A DNA stretch of 64,000 nt from Chryseobacterium aureum (GCF_003971235.1 NZ_CP034661.1:186001-250000), one strand, 5' to 3'. Shown: positions 1-9,660, counted from the stretch's first letter. Numbers and translations are program-made. Notes: a model not told the origin generated them from the letters alone.

Positions 1-91
1 TTGCCAGTTCCGAAATATTAGATCGCTCATAGCTCAATTGAACTGCTTGTTTTTTAAAAGCCGGATCATAGATTTTTCGCCCTTGTTTCAT
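1..91 (-). mobile_element. IS3-family transposase OrfA, N-terminal fragment cut by the window edge
   Basis: The minus strand opens at an ATG at 91-89 and reads 30 codons beginning MKQGRKIYDPAFKKQAVQLS, the usual start of the small helix-turn-helix OrfA protein of IS3/IS150-type elements. OrfA binds the element ends and is normally joined to the OrfB integrase by frameshifting. The rest lies left of the window. The element's outer end should be between 92 and about 150; a plausible terminus reading TGGATATAC inward on the minus strand ends at 148. The gene to its right lacks its own start, which fits an insertion there. Confidence 0.7.
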
Positions 92-148
92 ACGTTAAAA
101 TTAAGGTTTTATGCTTAACTCTAACTGGAAGCTAAATTAGTATATCCA

Positions 149-931
149 ATTGAACTTTTTTCAAAACATGCTTTAGTAGGAGGTGCTACACAGGGAATCG
201 GAGCCGGAATAGCCACCGAACTGGCAAAATGTGGAGCCCATGTTACCGTTATGGCCCGTAATGAAGCAAAGCTTAAAGATTTCGTTTCTGCACTGCCTGT
301 GATCACTGATGGTCAGAAACATGACTATCTGGCCGCTGATTTTTCAGATTTTGAAAGCTACAGAAAAATTATGGCTGGATATTGTAATACGCATCCGGTA
401 GATATTCTGGTAAACAATACCAATGGCCCGGAACCGGGCTTAGCAATTGGCAAAAGCACAGATGATTATCAGAAAGCATTTGACCTTCTGTTCAAAACCG
501 TTTGTGAAACAACATTACTGGTTCTGCCTCATATGATTCAACAAAAGCACGGACGTATCATCAATGTTTCCTCTTTATCGGTAAAAGAACCCATCGGAAA
601 TCTGGCTTTATCCAATTCAATCCGTTCTGCTGTAATGGCATGGGCAAAAACACTTTCCAATGAGATTGCGGAACATAATGTTACAGTCAATAATGTTTTA
701 ACAGGATATTTTGACACCGAACGAATTCAAAAACTGGTTGCTCATGAGTCTCAGCAAAGTGGTGCTCCGGAAGAAGAAATAAAAAAGGCCAGAGAAAATA
801 AAATTCCGATGAAAAGATTCGGGCAGCCGGAAGAATATGGTCATCTGGTAGCTTTCCTGGCTTCAGAATATTCAAATTACCTTACAGGAACAAGCATTCC
901 GCTGGACGGTGGGTTGAATAATACGTACTAA
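149..931 (+). pseudogene. 5'-truncated SDR-family oxidoreductase next to an IS end
   Basis: An open frame reads IELFSKHALVGGATQGIG from 149 and runs to 931. It carries the SDR nucleotide-binding motif GGATQGIGAG, the NN-T turn (VNNTNG), the strand VINVSS-like segment and the C-terminal DGG. No ATG, GTG or TTG precedes the Rossmann motif in this frame, which is open only back to 125 after a stop at 122-124. The first ATG, at 251, would remove the cofactor site. The likely explanation is that the IS3 element inserted within the first codons. The usual catalytic Tyr-x3-Lys is also absent, the aligned segment reading LSNSIRSAV. A fusion transcript starting inside the IS could still express it. 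Confidence 0.72.
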
Positions 932-996
932 AATTTTATTGAGATAAGAAGCCCATACTTTTTAAACTACAAAAGCCATATAAAAGTTACGTTTAT

Positions 997-1004
997 TATC
1001 TTTG
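997..1004 (+). promoter_or_regulatory. Candidate -7 element for the DUF2723 gene
   Basis: TATCTTTG matches the Bacteroidota TAnnTTTG consensus about 75 bases before the start codon. I see no good TTG 17-23 bases upstream, so support is from the -7 match alone. Confidence 0.35.
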
Positions 1005-1078
1005 GTTTTTAGGATAAAATACGTTAAATGTAATAACCCCTTATCACCAGTTGTCCTATACATATTGGAAAATAATAT

Positions 1079-4000
1079 ATGAAAAACTGGTCTTTTAAAA
1101 AATGGAACACCGTACTTGGCTGGTTCCTTTTTGCTGTTGCGCTGATTACTTATCTTTCAACCATAGAACATTCCCTGAGTTTTTGGGATTGCGGAGAATA
1201 TATTTCTTCTGCTGTAAAATTGGAGGTTACCCATGCTCCCGGAGCTGCATTGTTCCAGATCATGGGAGCTGTGGCTGGTATGTTTGCGTGGGGGAATACA
1301 GAAAATTATGCTGTTGTGATCAATGCCATGTCAGCATTATTCAGTGCTTTTACGATTCTGTTTCTATTCTGGACCATTACTCATTTTTTAAGAAAGATTT
1401 TATATAAAGATTCTGAAGAAAGTACAAAACATAAGGAAATTTCGATTCTTTTTGCCGGGGTCATCGGGGCTTTATGTTTTACATTTTCAGATACATTCTG
1501 GTTTTCAGCGGTAGAAGGAGAGGTGTATGCGATGGCTTCCATGTTTATAGCCTTGCTGGTATGGCTTATCACCCAATGGGAAAAGGGATATAAAGAACCT
1601 GACAGCGAGAGATGGATTATTCTTATTTTCTTCATCATCGGTCTTTCTGTAGGGGTACATATGATGTGTATGCTGGCTATTCCGGCCATATGTCTGGTTT
1701 ATTATGCCCGGTATTATACTTTTTCCTGGAAAAGCTTTATGGTTGCGAATTTGATTACGCTGGGAATTCTTGCTTTTGTATTTAAAATTATTTTTCCTTT
1801 GATCATGACGATGTTTGGAAAGCTTGAAATTTTCTTTGTGAACGGGCTGGGGCTTCCTTTTCACTCAGGGACCATTGCGGCATTTATTCTTATGTCAGCA
1901 ATCTGTTACTTTCTGATTAAATATGCCCGAAAAGCCCGGAAAAAAGTGTATCAGACTGTAGTTTTATCCCTTGTTTATATGATCATTGGATTTTCATGCT
2001 GGCTGGTAATTCCGATCAGAGCAAATGCCAATCCTCCGATGAATCTGAATGATCCGGATACAGCCATAGGAATGAGGGATTACTATAACAGAGTGCAGTA
2101 TGGCGAATGGCCCACCATATACGGACAAAACTACACCGCATTTCTTGATAGTAACGGACTGGAAAAGGACGAAGAAGGAAATTACAAAAGGGATATTACC
2201 GGAGATATTTACGAAAAGGATGAAAAAACCGGAACGTATAAAAAGACGGGAGAAAGGTTCAACTATGTATTTAACAAATCTCACATCAGCTTTATGCCGA
2301 GGATGTTCAGTGAAGATAAAGACGTGATGGCGAATTATATTGCTTTATATGGAGCTCCTGATTTTACCTTTAATGACGAGAATGAAGATGCAGCAGGCAA
2401 TCCTGAAGCGAAAAGAATCTTCGAAGAGCTTAGGGCAAAATATGAAGAAGACTCCATCACAGCTGAAGATTATCTGAAGGTAAAACCTTATGATATTATC
2501 AAGGTAAAACGGCCTTCCCTGGCGCAGAATATGGATTATTTTATTTCCTTTCAAACCGGATATTATTTTGTAAGATATCTCATGTGGAACTTTGCAGGAA
2601 GACAGAATGATCTTCAGGGACATTTGGAAAACACCAATGGTAACTGGATCTCAGGATTTTCTTTTATAGATAATGCCTTACTGGGAGATCAGGATCATAT
2701 GCCTGCCAGATTTAAAAATGAAAGTACCGTGAAGTTTTTCTTTTTACCCCTCATTTTAGGACTGATAGGTTTCTTTTTCCAGCTCAACAGAGATTTCGGA
2801 AGGTTTTATGCAATGCTTTCTCTGTTTATTCTTACCAGCCTGGGCATTGTTTTCTACACCGGCGTAAAGCCATTTGAAGTAAGGGAAAGAGATTATGCCA
2901 TGGTAGGTTCGTTCTATGCCTTTGCCATCTGGATAGGGCTGGGAGCAGGAGCTGTTCTCTGGCTGGTTCAGTCTAAAGTTAAGTCCAATGCGGCTCATAT
3001 TGTTTTGGGAATCGTTTTATTAGGGATTCCTTTGATGATGGGATTTCAGAATTATACTCCGCATGACAGAAGCAGGAAAACGGCCGCCCGTGATTATGCC
3101 TGTTCATTCTTACGCTCGCTCCCTGAAAATGATATTTTGTTCATTTATGGTGATAATGATACTTTTCCGGTATGGGCAATTCAGGAAACGGAAAGGTTCA
3201 GAGATGATGTGAAAACGGTCAACTTCACTCTTTTAGGAACTCCCTGGAATATTGATCAGGTAAAGAGGAGAACATACAATGCTATGGGAATCCCGGGTGA
3301 ATTAACTCATGAAGAATACAGAGACGGGGTGAATGATGCCGTATATCTGATGACAAAGCACGATTGGGTAAGGATTTTTCAAATGTTGAAAGAGCAGGGG
3401 GCACCGGACACGGCTTTCCAGGGATTCAGAAAATACCTGACCCAGGATTCACTTACCGTAAAGGAAGCCATGAAATTCCTGAAATTAAAATCATCCGAAA
3501 AAGATGAGCTGCTGAAGATGTACGTTGGGGAACAATATGAAAAATATAATATTCTTCCGGTGAGCCAATTTATTCTTCCCGTAAATAAAGAAAATGCCTT
3601 GAAATCCGGAATTATTAATAAAGCTGATCTTCCAGACACTGTGGATCAGATCACGATTCATTATGGTGCCGGTTTACTTTACAAAAGCAATCTGCTGATG
3701 CTGGATATGCTGGCTAATTTCGATTGGAAACGCCCTGTCAGTTTCTCTTCAGGCGGAATGTATGACAGCGGAAATATTTTTTATCTGGATGAATATCTTC
3801 AGTTTGACGGTTTCAGCTACAGGCTGGTTCCTATTCACACTCCTCAGAAACCAGACGGAGACAAGGGAAGGGTAGATGCCAATTCTCTTTATGAGGTGGT
3901 GAAAAACTTCAGATGGGGGAATTTTAAAGACCCGAGTGTGTATTATGATGAAACAGCAACATCTAATATTCTGGCCTACAGAATGTCTGTCAGCAGAGCT

Positions 4001-4561
4001 GTGTCTGCACTCGTTGAAAGCGGGCAGAAAGCTAAAGCATTAGAATTGCTTGATCTTGCCTCTAAAGAAATCCCTTTGGAAAAATACAGCGATCCGCGCT
4101 CAGTAAGTGCTATGGTTACCGGATATATTGCTGCCGGGCAGGAGCAGAAAGGTCTTCAACTGGCAGAAACCCTGAAAAAAGGAATACTTGAAGAGTATAA
4201 TTATTACCAAAACCTTGCTCCTTCATTTAAAGCAATGGCCCAAAGACAGATGAGGTCAAAGCCGATGGAGTATGCACTCGTTGTTTCAGCGGTTACGGAT
4301 GCTTACAAAACCTTGGGAGAGAATGAAAAAGCACGTGCTTACGTTTTAAAATCAATGGAACCGGTTGATAAGAAAATGAATATATTTATAAAAGGACTGC
4401 AGCAGATGGGTAAAGAAAAAGCAGTAAAAGAAGCTGGGAATTTTCGCCGGATTGCACCGTTTTATCAGTACTTATTCAATGTGATGGAACCTTTTGATTC
4501 CGCTTATTCCAGAAAAAAAGAGATCGAAATTACGGATGCGATGATGCAGGTGACCCAGTAG
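1079..4561 (+). CDS. DUF2723 / glycosyltransferase family 117-like membrane protein
   Basis: This 1160-residue protein belongs to the DUF2723 family, predicted GT-C-fold enzymes of Bacteroidota thought to add sugar to exported proteins from a lipid-linked donor. The N-terminal half has about ten hydrophobic segments (residues 13-30, 120-170, 175-300, and again near 550-680). The first outer loop carries FWDCGEY with D37 and E40, the acidic pair expected in GT-C catalytic loops. The C-terminal 450 residues are hydrophilic and probably periplasmic, with TPR-like helices near 990-1100. It stands alone and ends at a clear terminator. Family call is firm; the substrate is unknown. Confidence 0.85.
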   Translation: MKNWSFKKWNTVLGWFLFAVALITYLSTIEHSLSFWDCGEYISSAVKLEVTHAPGAALFQIMGAVAGMFAWGNTENYAVVINAMSALFSAFTILFLFWTITHFLRKILYKDSEESTKHKEISILFAGVIGALCFTFSDTFWFSAVEGEVYAMASMFIALLVWLITQWEKGYKEPDSERWIILIFFIIGLSVGVHMMCMLAIPAICLVYYARYYTFSWKSFMVANLITLGILAFVFKIIFPLIMTMFGKLEIFFVNGLGLPFHSGTIAAFILMSAICYFLIKYARKARKKVYQTVVLSLVYMIIGFSCWLVIPIRANANPPMNLNDPDTAIGMRDYYNRVQYGEWPTIYGQNYTAFLDSNGLEKDEEGNYKRDITGDIYEKDEKTGTYKKTGERFNYVFNKSHISFMPRMFSEDKDVMANYIALYGAPDFTFNDENEDAAGNPEAKRIFEELRAKYEEDSITAEDYLKVKPYDIIKVKRPSLAQNMDYFISFQTGYYFVRYLMWNFAGRQNDLQGHLENTNGNWISGFSFIDNALLGDQDHMPARFKNESTVKFFFLPLILGLIGFFFQLNRDFGRFYAMLSLFILTSLGIVFYTGVKPFEVRERDYAMVGSFYAFAIWIGLGAGAVLWLVQSKVKSNAAHIVLGIVLLGIPLMMGFQNYTPHDRSRKTAARDYACSFLRSLPENDILFIYGDNDTFPVWAIQETERFRDDVKTVNFTLLGTPWNIDQVKRRTYNAMGIPGELTHEEYRDGVNDAVYLMTKHDWVRIFQMLKEQGAPDTAFQGFRKYLTQDSLTVKEAMKFLKLKSSEKDELLKMYVGEQYEKYNILPVSQFILPVNKENALKSGIINKADLPDTVDQITIHYGAGLLYKSNLLMLDMLANFDWKRPVSFSSGGMYDSGNIFYLDEYLQFDGFSYRLVPIHTPQKPDGDKGRVDANSLYEVVKNFRWGNFKDPSVYYDETATSNILAYRMSVSRAVSALVESGQKAKALELLDLASKEIPLEKYSDPRSVSAMVTGYIAAGQEQKGLQLAETLKKGILEEYNYYQNLAPSFKAMAQRQMRSKPMEYALVVSAVTDAYKTLGENEKARAYVLKSMEPVDKKMNIFIKGLQQMGKEKAVKEAGNFRRIAPFYQYLFNVMEPFDSAYSRKKEIEITDAMMQVTQ

Positions 4562-4576
4562 ACTACTAAGAATAAT

Positions 4577-4608
4577 AAAAGCCTTTAACACCGGATGTAA
4601 AGGCTTTT
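4577..4608 (+). terminator. Rho-independent terminator after the DUF2723 gene
   Basis: AAAAGCCTTTA at 4577-4587 pairs perfectly with TAAAGGCTTTT at 4598-4608 around a 10-base loop, 15 bases past the stop codon. The T-rich right arm can also serve the convergent AraC gene on the minus strand. Confidence 0.8.
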
Positions 4609-4646
4609 GTTTTACTTTAGAAAAATCAGGGATTCTAAAAAACAGA

Positions 4647-5459
4647 TTATCCCGTCATATTTTGGGTTGCTTTATTACTCTTTCTAAGGTCAGAGGGTCT
4701 CGACCGGGTAAACTCATGAAAAGTATCACTGAATGCACTGATAGAGCTATAGCCCACGTCATCCGCAATTTCGTTGATGGGCTTGTCTGTATTTAAAAGG
4801 AGTTCTATGGCTTTGATGATTCTTAATGTTTTCAGGTATTGAAGGAAAGAAAGGTCCATATCCGCTTTGAAAAGTCTTGACAGGGAACGCTCACTCAAGC
4901 CAAATCTGCTGCTTACGGTCGCCAGGGTAAGTTTTTCTCCGATATTCCATTCCAGATAAGACACGATTTTCATCATCTGTTTGTTGTGTGTGGCAGGGAG
5001 AATAATAGGCAGGGGCTGTTTATGGGTCTTGGGAAGTATTTTTTTTAAGGCTGCTAAAAATTCAAAATTTTCATCTTTTGCCGTTACGTGCTTTTCATCC
5101 CAAATTTCGGTATACTTAATCATCTGGATCAGAAGTTCCGATGCCGGGTAGATTCCCAGTCTGCTGTAGAAAGGGTCTGTAATGTCATCATGGGCATAAA
5201 AATAAAGCGATCTGAGAACAGTTGCGGTATGTCCGATCTCTAAAATATGCTCCATCCCCTGCGGAATCCAGAAAAAATGTCTTGCAGGAACCACATAGGT
5301 TCTGTTGTCAATCGTAATATAGGCAATTCCTCCTTCTACATAACTCAGCTGTCCTTTTGTATGTTTATGAAAAGGGATCAGTTTTTCCGATTTTTCATGC
5401 ATGACAAATACACTTTTGTCGTCTTTATCAATGTCCGGAAGCGCTGCAATGAGTCCCAT
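4647..5459 (-). CDS. AraC-family transcriptional regulator, likely controlling the divergent efflux operon
   Basis: A 270-residue regulator with an N-terminal cupin-like sensing domain (FHKHTKGQLSYVEGG, then FWIPQGMEH) and a C-terminal double helix-turn-helix (LTLATVSSRFGLSERSLSRLF and INEIADDVGYSSISAFSDTF). The frame is open to an upstream ATG at 5489, but a TATATTTG promoter element at 5494-5487 would leave that ATG outside the transcript. I therefore start at the ATG at 5459, which gives the usual AraC length. It is divergent from the TolC/HlyD/MFS operon 130 bases away, the standard arrangement for a local regulator. The ligand cannot be read. Confidence 0.82.
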   Translation of the reverse strand: MGLIAALPDIDKDDKSVFVMHEKSEKLIPFHKHTKGQLSYVEGGIAYITIDNRTYVVPARHFFWIPQGMEHILEIGHTATVLRSLYFYAHDDITDPFYSRLGIYPASELLIQMIKYTEIWDEKHVTAKDENFEFLAALKKILPKTHKQPLPIILPATHNKQMMKIVSYLEWNIGEKLTLATVSSRFGLSERSLSRLFKADMDLSFLQYLKTLRIIKAIELLLNTDKPINEIADDVGYSSISAFSDTFHEFTRSRPSDLRKSNKATQNMTG

Positions 5460-5486
5460 AATAATTGTAAAATCTCTTAGAAAATG

Positions 5487-5494
5487 CAAATATA
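5487..5494 (-). promoter_or_regulatory. -7 element of the AraC gene
   Basis: On the minus strand 5494-5487 reads TATATTTG, an exact TAnnTTTG match, predicting transcription from about 5480 and a leader of about 20 bases to the ATG at 5459. It excludes the longer start at 5489. Confidence 0.5.
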
Positions 5495-5558
5495 ATCATT
5501 TGGCCGGAATCATGTAAATGTTGACTATTTTAGATAAATAAAATTCCCGGATTGCCAA

Positions 5559-5566
5559 TAAATTTG
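5559..5566 (+). promoter_or_regulatory. -7 element of the efflux operon
   Basis: TAAATTTG followed by CAG matches the Bacteroidota -7 consensus and puts the transcription start near 5572, 19 bases before the ATG at 5591. An earlier in-frame ATG at 5552 overlaps the promoter and is rejected. No clear -33 TTG is present, consistent with an activator-dependent promoter. Confidence 0.5.
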
Positions 5567-5590
5567 CAGTGCAATAATTCAAAAATTCAA

Positions 5591-6913
5591 ATGAAAACTT
5601 ATGTCGCCGGATTGCTGATACTTGGGGTTTCCTATTCCCTGTCAGCTCAGACCGGCAGTCCAGCAAAGGATACCATACGCCTCTCCCTAAAAGACGCATG
5701 GCAAAAAGCGGAAGAAAACAGCCGCCATATCAGAATCAATACCATTACCGTAAACATTGCCGAGGCCGAAGTAAAAGAGGCAAAAAGAGAGCGTCTGCCT
5801 GAGATTGATGTAAAGGGGTCGGTAGAAAAAGCCTCCAACATTCCTATTTATGAAAACGGAATTTTTTCTAAACCCACACAGCATGATGTGATTCATACGC
5901 TTTACAGAGCCGGAGCAGATTTTTACCTGAACATTTATAACGGAAACAAGCTGAATCTTAAGATCAAAGAAAACCAAACGCTTCAGAAACTCAAGAATAT
6001 CCTGAAAGAACAGTCTGTTTCAGATATTCATTACCAAACCGCAGCTCTTTATCTTGAACTTCATAAAACGCTGATTTTCAGAGAGCTGATAAAGCGGGAT
6101 GTTGAGGATCAGAAGACACAGCTTAAAGAAATACAGTCTCTTTATAAAAACGGAGTGGTTTTGAAAAGTGATGTTCTGAGAATTGATCTGGAACTTTCAA
6201 AACGGAAAATGACACTGATTACCATAGAAAATGATATTCTGATAGCTACCCAAAAACTGAATATCATTCTCGGGATTCCTGACGATCAGATGGTAATACC
6301 CGAAGCGCCGGCCTGTCAGTGGAATGAAAACACTACCTACGAAGAATACCTGAAGCTGGCACTGGAGCATTCTTTCAATTATCATGTTTCAGAACAGAAG
6401 ACGGAATTGAGTAAACTGCGGGTAAAAAAGGTAAAAGCCAATGTACGCCCTAAAATTGGGATGTATGGCGAATTTTATTATGCCAATCCACAGATTTTCC
6501 TTTATCCCTATAATCCGTACTGGTACTCATTGGGAATCGTAGGGATTAAAGCTTCCTTTTCCATTTCCTCCCTTTATCATAACACGAGTAAAGTAAAAGC
6601 TGCACAACTGGAACTTGAAAAAGAGGAAGAAGCACACAAAGACACGGAAGATAAAGTAAGACAGCAGGTGAAAGAAGCTTATTTGCGCTATCAGGAAGCT
6701 CTTGAGCAGATAAAGGTAGCGGAAGCGAACGTTATTCAGGCCAAAGAGAATGCACGCATCATCAGGAATACGTATTTCAGCCAGACTTCCCTTATTACTG
6801 AATTGCTGGATGCAGATATACAGCTGCTCCATACAAAATTTGAACTGGAAGCGGCTAAAATTTTGGCGCAAAACAATTATTATCTATTACAAAACATTAC
6901 AGGCATTTTATAA
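5591..6913 (+). CDS. TolC-family outer-membrane efflux protein
   Basis: A 440-residue outer-membrane factor. Residues 1-19 form a signal peptide ending SLSAQ. The body shows the two-fold pattern of long amphipathic helices typical of the TolC tunnel, with runs such as ETNIAEAEVKEAKRERLPEI and the late AQLELEKEEEAHKDTEDK coiled-coil, and conserved YRAGADFYLNIY strands. It would form the exit duct of a tripartite pump. It is first in a tight operon with an HlyD adaptor (4-base gap) and an MFS transporter (8-base overlap). The start at 5591 is set by the promoter and the signal peptide. Confidence 0.9.
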   Translation: MKTYVAGLLILGVSYSLSAQTGSPAKDTIRLSLKDAWQKAEENSRHIRINTITVNIAEAEVKEAKRERLPEIDVKGSVEKASNIPIYENGIFSKPTQHDVIHTLYRAGADFYLNIYNGNKLNLKIKENQTLQKLKNILKEQSVSDIHYQTAALYLELHKTLIFRELIKRDVEDQKTQLKEIQSLYKNGVVLKSDVLRIDLELSKRKMTLITIENDILIATQKLNIILGIPDDQMVIPEAPACQWNENTTYEEYLKLALEHSFNYHVSEQKTELSKLRVKKVKANVRPKIGMYGEFYYANPQIFLYPYNPYWYSLGIVGIKASFSISSLYHNTSKVKAAQLELEKEEEAHKDTEDKVRQQVKEAYLRYQEALEQIKVAEANVIQAKENARIIRNTYFSQTSLITELLDADIQLLHTKFELEAAKILAQNNYYLLQNITGIL

Positions 6914-6917
6914 AACA

Positions 6918-7982
6918 ATGAAAAAAAAATATACTCCCACGGATAGAATCATCACAAAGATCACAGGATGGCTTTCAGTTCTAATTATAGCTGCGCTTGC
7001 CGTCTGGGGAGGCTTTATTCTCAAAAATTATTACGCTTACGAGCAGACCAATGATGCACAGGTTCAGGAATACGTTAACCCGATTATTTCGAGAGCAGGT
7101 GGTTTTATTGTAGCCGTAAAGTTTGAAGAAAATCAGGAAGTTAAAAAAGGAGATACCCTTTTGATTATTGATAACCGTGAATACATACTTCAGGAAAAAC
7201 AGACACAGGCGGCTATCCGGAAGGCCCGTGCCGAGCTGAGCGTTCTTGAAAGTACAACAGGGACCACAGAAAAGGAAGCTGCCGCAGCAATGGCCCAGAT
7301 AGATGCGACTAAAGCAAAAGTCTGGAAACAGCAGCTTGATTATAACAGGTATAAAAAGCTGTACGATGAAGAGTCTGCCACCAGACAGCGCCTTGAAGAG
7401 GTAAAAGCCACACTGGACGTCAACGAAAGCGATTATAAATCTTCACAGGATCGTTATGCTGCTTCGGCATCTAAAATCAAGGATATCCAGGCTGAAAAAA
7501 CGGTGGTATTAGCCGAAATTGCAAGACTGGAAGCATTGCTGGACCGCCATAAACTGGATGTAAGTTATACCGCTGTCACAGCAGCTTACGACGGAAGAAT
7601 GGGACGCAGAACCGTTGAGGTAGGCCAAATGATTGATGCCGGGGAAACACTCGCTTTTATTGTGAATAATGAAACTGATAAATGGGTAGTGGCCAATTAT
7701 AAAGAAACACAGATTAAGGACATGCACATCGGAGATCATGTGAAAATTGTGGCCGATTCTTATCCGGACAGAGAATTTCAGGGAACCATTATTTCGCTTT
7801 CTCCGGCAACAGGATCGAGCTTTTCATTGCTTCCGCCAGATAATTCCACCGGAAATTATGTGAAAATTGTACAGCGTATCCCTGTGAGAATTAAAGTAGA
7901 AGGAATAAGAAAAGATATTGATATCCTGAAAGTAGGGATGAACGTGAATGTATACGCTGATAAAAAACATTCTCATGGTTAA
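6918..7982 (+). CDS. HlyD/EmrA-family periplasmic adaptor of the efflux pump
   Basis: A 354-residue membrane-fusion protein. One transmembrane segment (about residues 14-32) anchors it, followed by the lipoyl half-motif with NDAQVQEYVNPI and GGFIVAVKFEENQEVKKGDTLL. A long coiled-coil hairpin fills about 85-205. The second lipoyl half reads VTAAYDGRMGRRTVEVGQMI, followed by a beta-barrel with GDHVKIVADSYP. This is the EmrA arrangement. The frame is open far upstream into tolC; the ATG at 6918, 4 bases past the TolC stop, matches family length. It would bridge the inner-membrane MFS pump and the TolC duct. Confidence 0.9.
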   Translation: MKKKYTPTDRIITKITGWLSVLIIAALAVWGGFILKNYYAYEQTNDAQVQEYVNPIISRAGGFIVAVKFEENQEVKKGDTLLIIDNREYILQEKQTQAAIRKARAELSVLESTTGTTEKEAAAAMAQIDATKAKVWKQQLDYNRYKKLYDEESATRQRLEEVKATLDVNESDYKSSQDRYAASASKIKDIQAEKTVVLAEIARLEALLDRHKLDVSYTAVTAAYDGRMGRRTVEVGQMIDAGETLAFIVNNETDKWVVANYKETQIKDMHIGDHVKIVADSYPDREFQGTIISLSPATGSSFSLLPPDNSTGNYVKIVQRIPVRIKVEGIRKDIDILKVGMNVNVYADKKHSHG

Positions 7983-9567
7983 AAGACCCATGCCTTATTT
8001 TAAAAAATGGGCGCCGGAATGGCTGGTGAAGATCATCCTTTTTTCAATGACGCTTCCGGGAATCATTATATTCTTCCTTCCATTGTCTAATGTGAATGCC
8101 GCCGCCGGGTATTATGGATGTGAGCCGGCAGATATTCAGTTTTCTGTAGCATTGTTTTACGCAGGATATGTTGGTTTTTACAGCCTGGAAAGAAGGTTTT
8201 TCAGTTTTCTGGCAGCTAAAGAATATTTTCTTCTCTTTACTACCTTGCAGATTTTAGCTTGTCTGCTCTGTTATTTCACCCGCGAAGTTCATATCCTGTT
8301 TCCGGTTCGTTTTATGCAGGGAATGCTGTTTGCAGGAAATGTCAACCTTTCGCTTACCCTTATTTTTACGAGATTGAGCAGTGAAAGGGGAAGGGAGATC
8401 AGTTTTTCTGTATTTTTCGGGATCCTGATCTGTGCTTTACCATTTAATAATCTGATCACAGCGGATCTCATAGATTCCTATAATTTTAATATTGTTTACA
8501 AAACAGCCATATTCTCCTGTTTACCGGGACTTATTTTTCTTGCCCTTGCGATGAGCAATTACAGGACACACGCAAGATTTCACCTTTATAAACTCGACTG
8601 GCAGAGTTTCGGGCTGCTCAGCGCTGTATTGGTTTTGATAGGCTATATTACCATTTTCGGCCAGGAATATTATTGGCTGGAAGATAACCGGATATTGGGA
8701 AGTGTAATCGGGAGTATTGTTGTAACGGGAATATTTATATTCCGGCAGCTGGCTATTAAAAGGCCTTACATTGACCTGGAGATTTTCAGGTACCGCAATT
8801 TTAAAGTAGGTTTAGTGATCCTTTTTGTAATGTACATTTGCAGGTTTGCATCGGGAATTGTCAACACTTACTTTGCTGCAGAACTGCACCTGGACCCTTT
8901 TCATATATCGTATATCAATATTTTTAATCTTGCCGGGCTGGTTATGGGCGTGATCATTGCCTGCTGTATGGTTTTACAAAAGAAAAATATTCGGTATATC
9001 TGGGGACCTGGTTTTCTGATGTTGCTCGTTTTCCATGGATTAATGTATTATTCTTTTGACGTTCAGGCTGATGAGTTTAATTATTATATTCCATTATTTA
9101 TTCAGGGGCTGGGAGTAGGTTTGATTATGGTTCCCACAATTATTTTTATTATTTCATCCGTTCCAGCGGCAATTGGTCCTTCTGCCGCTGCCGCTGCTTT
9201 AGCAATCCGGTATCTTGGTTTCTGTGTGAGCATTGCTCTGATTAATTTCTTTGAACTCTATGAAAAAAGCCGTCATTATAATGCTTTTCAGGATCATTTA
9301 AGTGCTGTAGATCCGGCGGTGAAAATTTTTCTTCACCGGCAGACCGCCAAACTTGTTGCCAGAGGAATGCCTGAAGGGAAAGCTGCAAAAGCTGCCGGTA
9401 AGCTATTGGTAGAAAGAATGAATGTTCAGGATCACGCCCGTTTTGCCATGGATTATTACGAAATAATGGTCTGGCTTCTCGCTGCTTCCCTGTTATTGAT
9501 TTTTATTTTTCCTTATCTGAACCGTACTGCCCTTTATCTGAAATCCCGGAAACTGTCACCTGCATAA
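7975..9567 (+). CDS. MFS drug transporter, EmrB/DHA2-like
   Basis: A 530-residue, very hydrophobic protein with about 14 membrane segments, the count of the DHA2 drug:proton antiporters that pair with EmrA-type adaptors. Positively charged loops such as ERRFFSF and RNYRTHARFH lie between segments, and GLGVGLIMVPTIIFIISSVP resembles the conserved motif C region. I use the ATG at 7975, overlapping the adaptor stop by 8 bases; starts at 7948 and 7990 are also possible. It should export small hydrophobic compounds with the adaptor and TolC protein upstream. The substrate cannot be read. Confidence 0.85.
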   Translation: MVKRPMPYFKKWAPEWLVKIILFSMTLPGIIIFFLPLSNVNAAAGYYGCEPADIQFSVALFYAGYVGFYSLERRFFSFLAAKEYFLLFTTLQILACLLCYFTREVHILFPVRFMQGMLFAGNVNLSLTLIFTRLSSERGREISFSVFFGILICALPFNNLITADLIDSYNFNIVYKTAIFSCLPGLIFLALAMSNYRTHARFHLYKLDWQSFGLLSAVLVLIGYITIFGQEYYWLEDNRILGSVIGSIVVTGIFIFRQLAIKRPYIDLEIFRYRNFKVGLVILFVMYICRFASGIVNTYFAAELHLDPFHISYINIFNLAGLVMGVIIACCMVLQKKNIRYIWGPGFLMLLVFHGLMYYSFDVQADEFNYYIPLFIQGLGVGLIMVPTIIFIISSVPAAIGPSAAAAALAIRYLGFCVSIALINFFELYEKSRHYNAFQDHLSAVDPAVKIFLHRQTAKLVARGMPEGKAAKAAGKLLVERMNVQDHARFAMDYYEIMVWLLAASLLLIFIFPYLNRTALYLKSRKLSPA

Positions 9568-9631
9568 AGGGATATTTAGATTTTATCAACCCAAAAGTAT
9601 AGCTTAGTAGCTAATTTTATAGTAGAGTGCT

Positions 9632-9660
9632 GAGGCTGCCTGATAAGACAGCCTCTTTTT
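9632..9660 (+). terminator. Terminator of the efflux operon
   Basis: GAGGCTG (9632-9638) pairs with CAGCCTC (9649-9655), followed by five T, 65 bases after the MFS stop. Confidence 0.8.
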
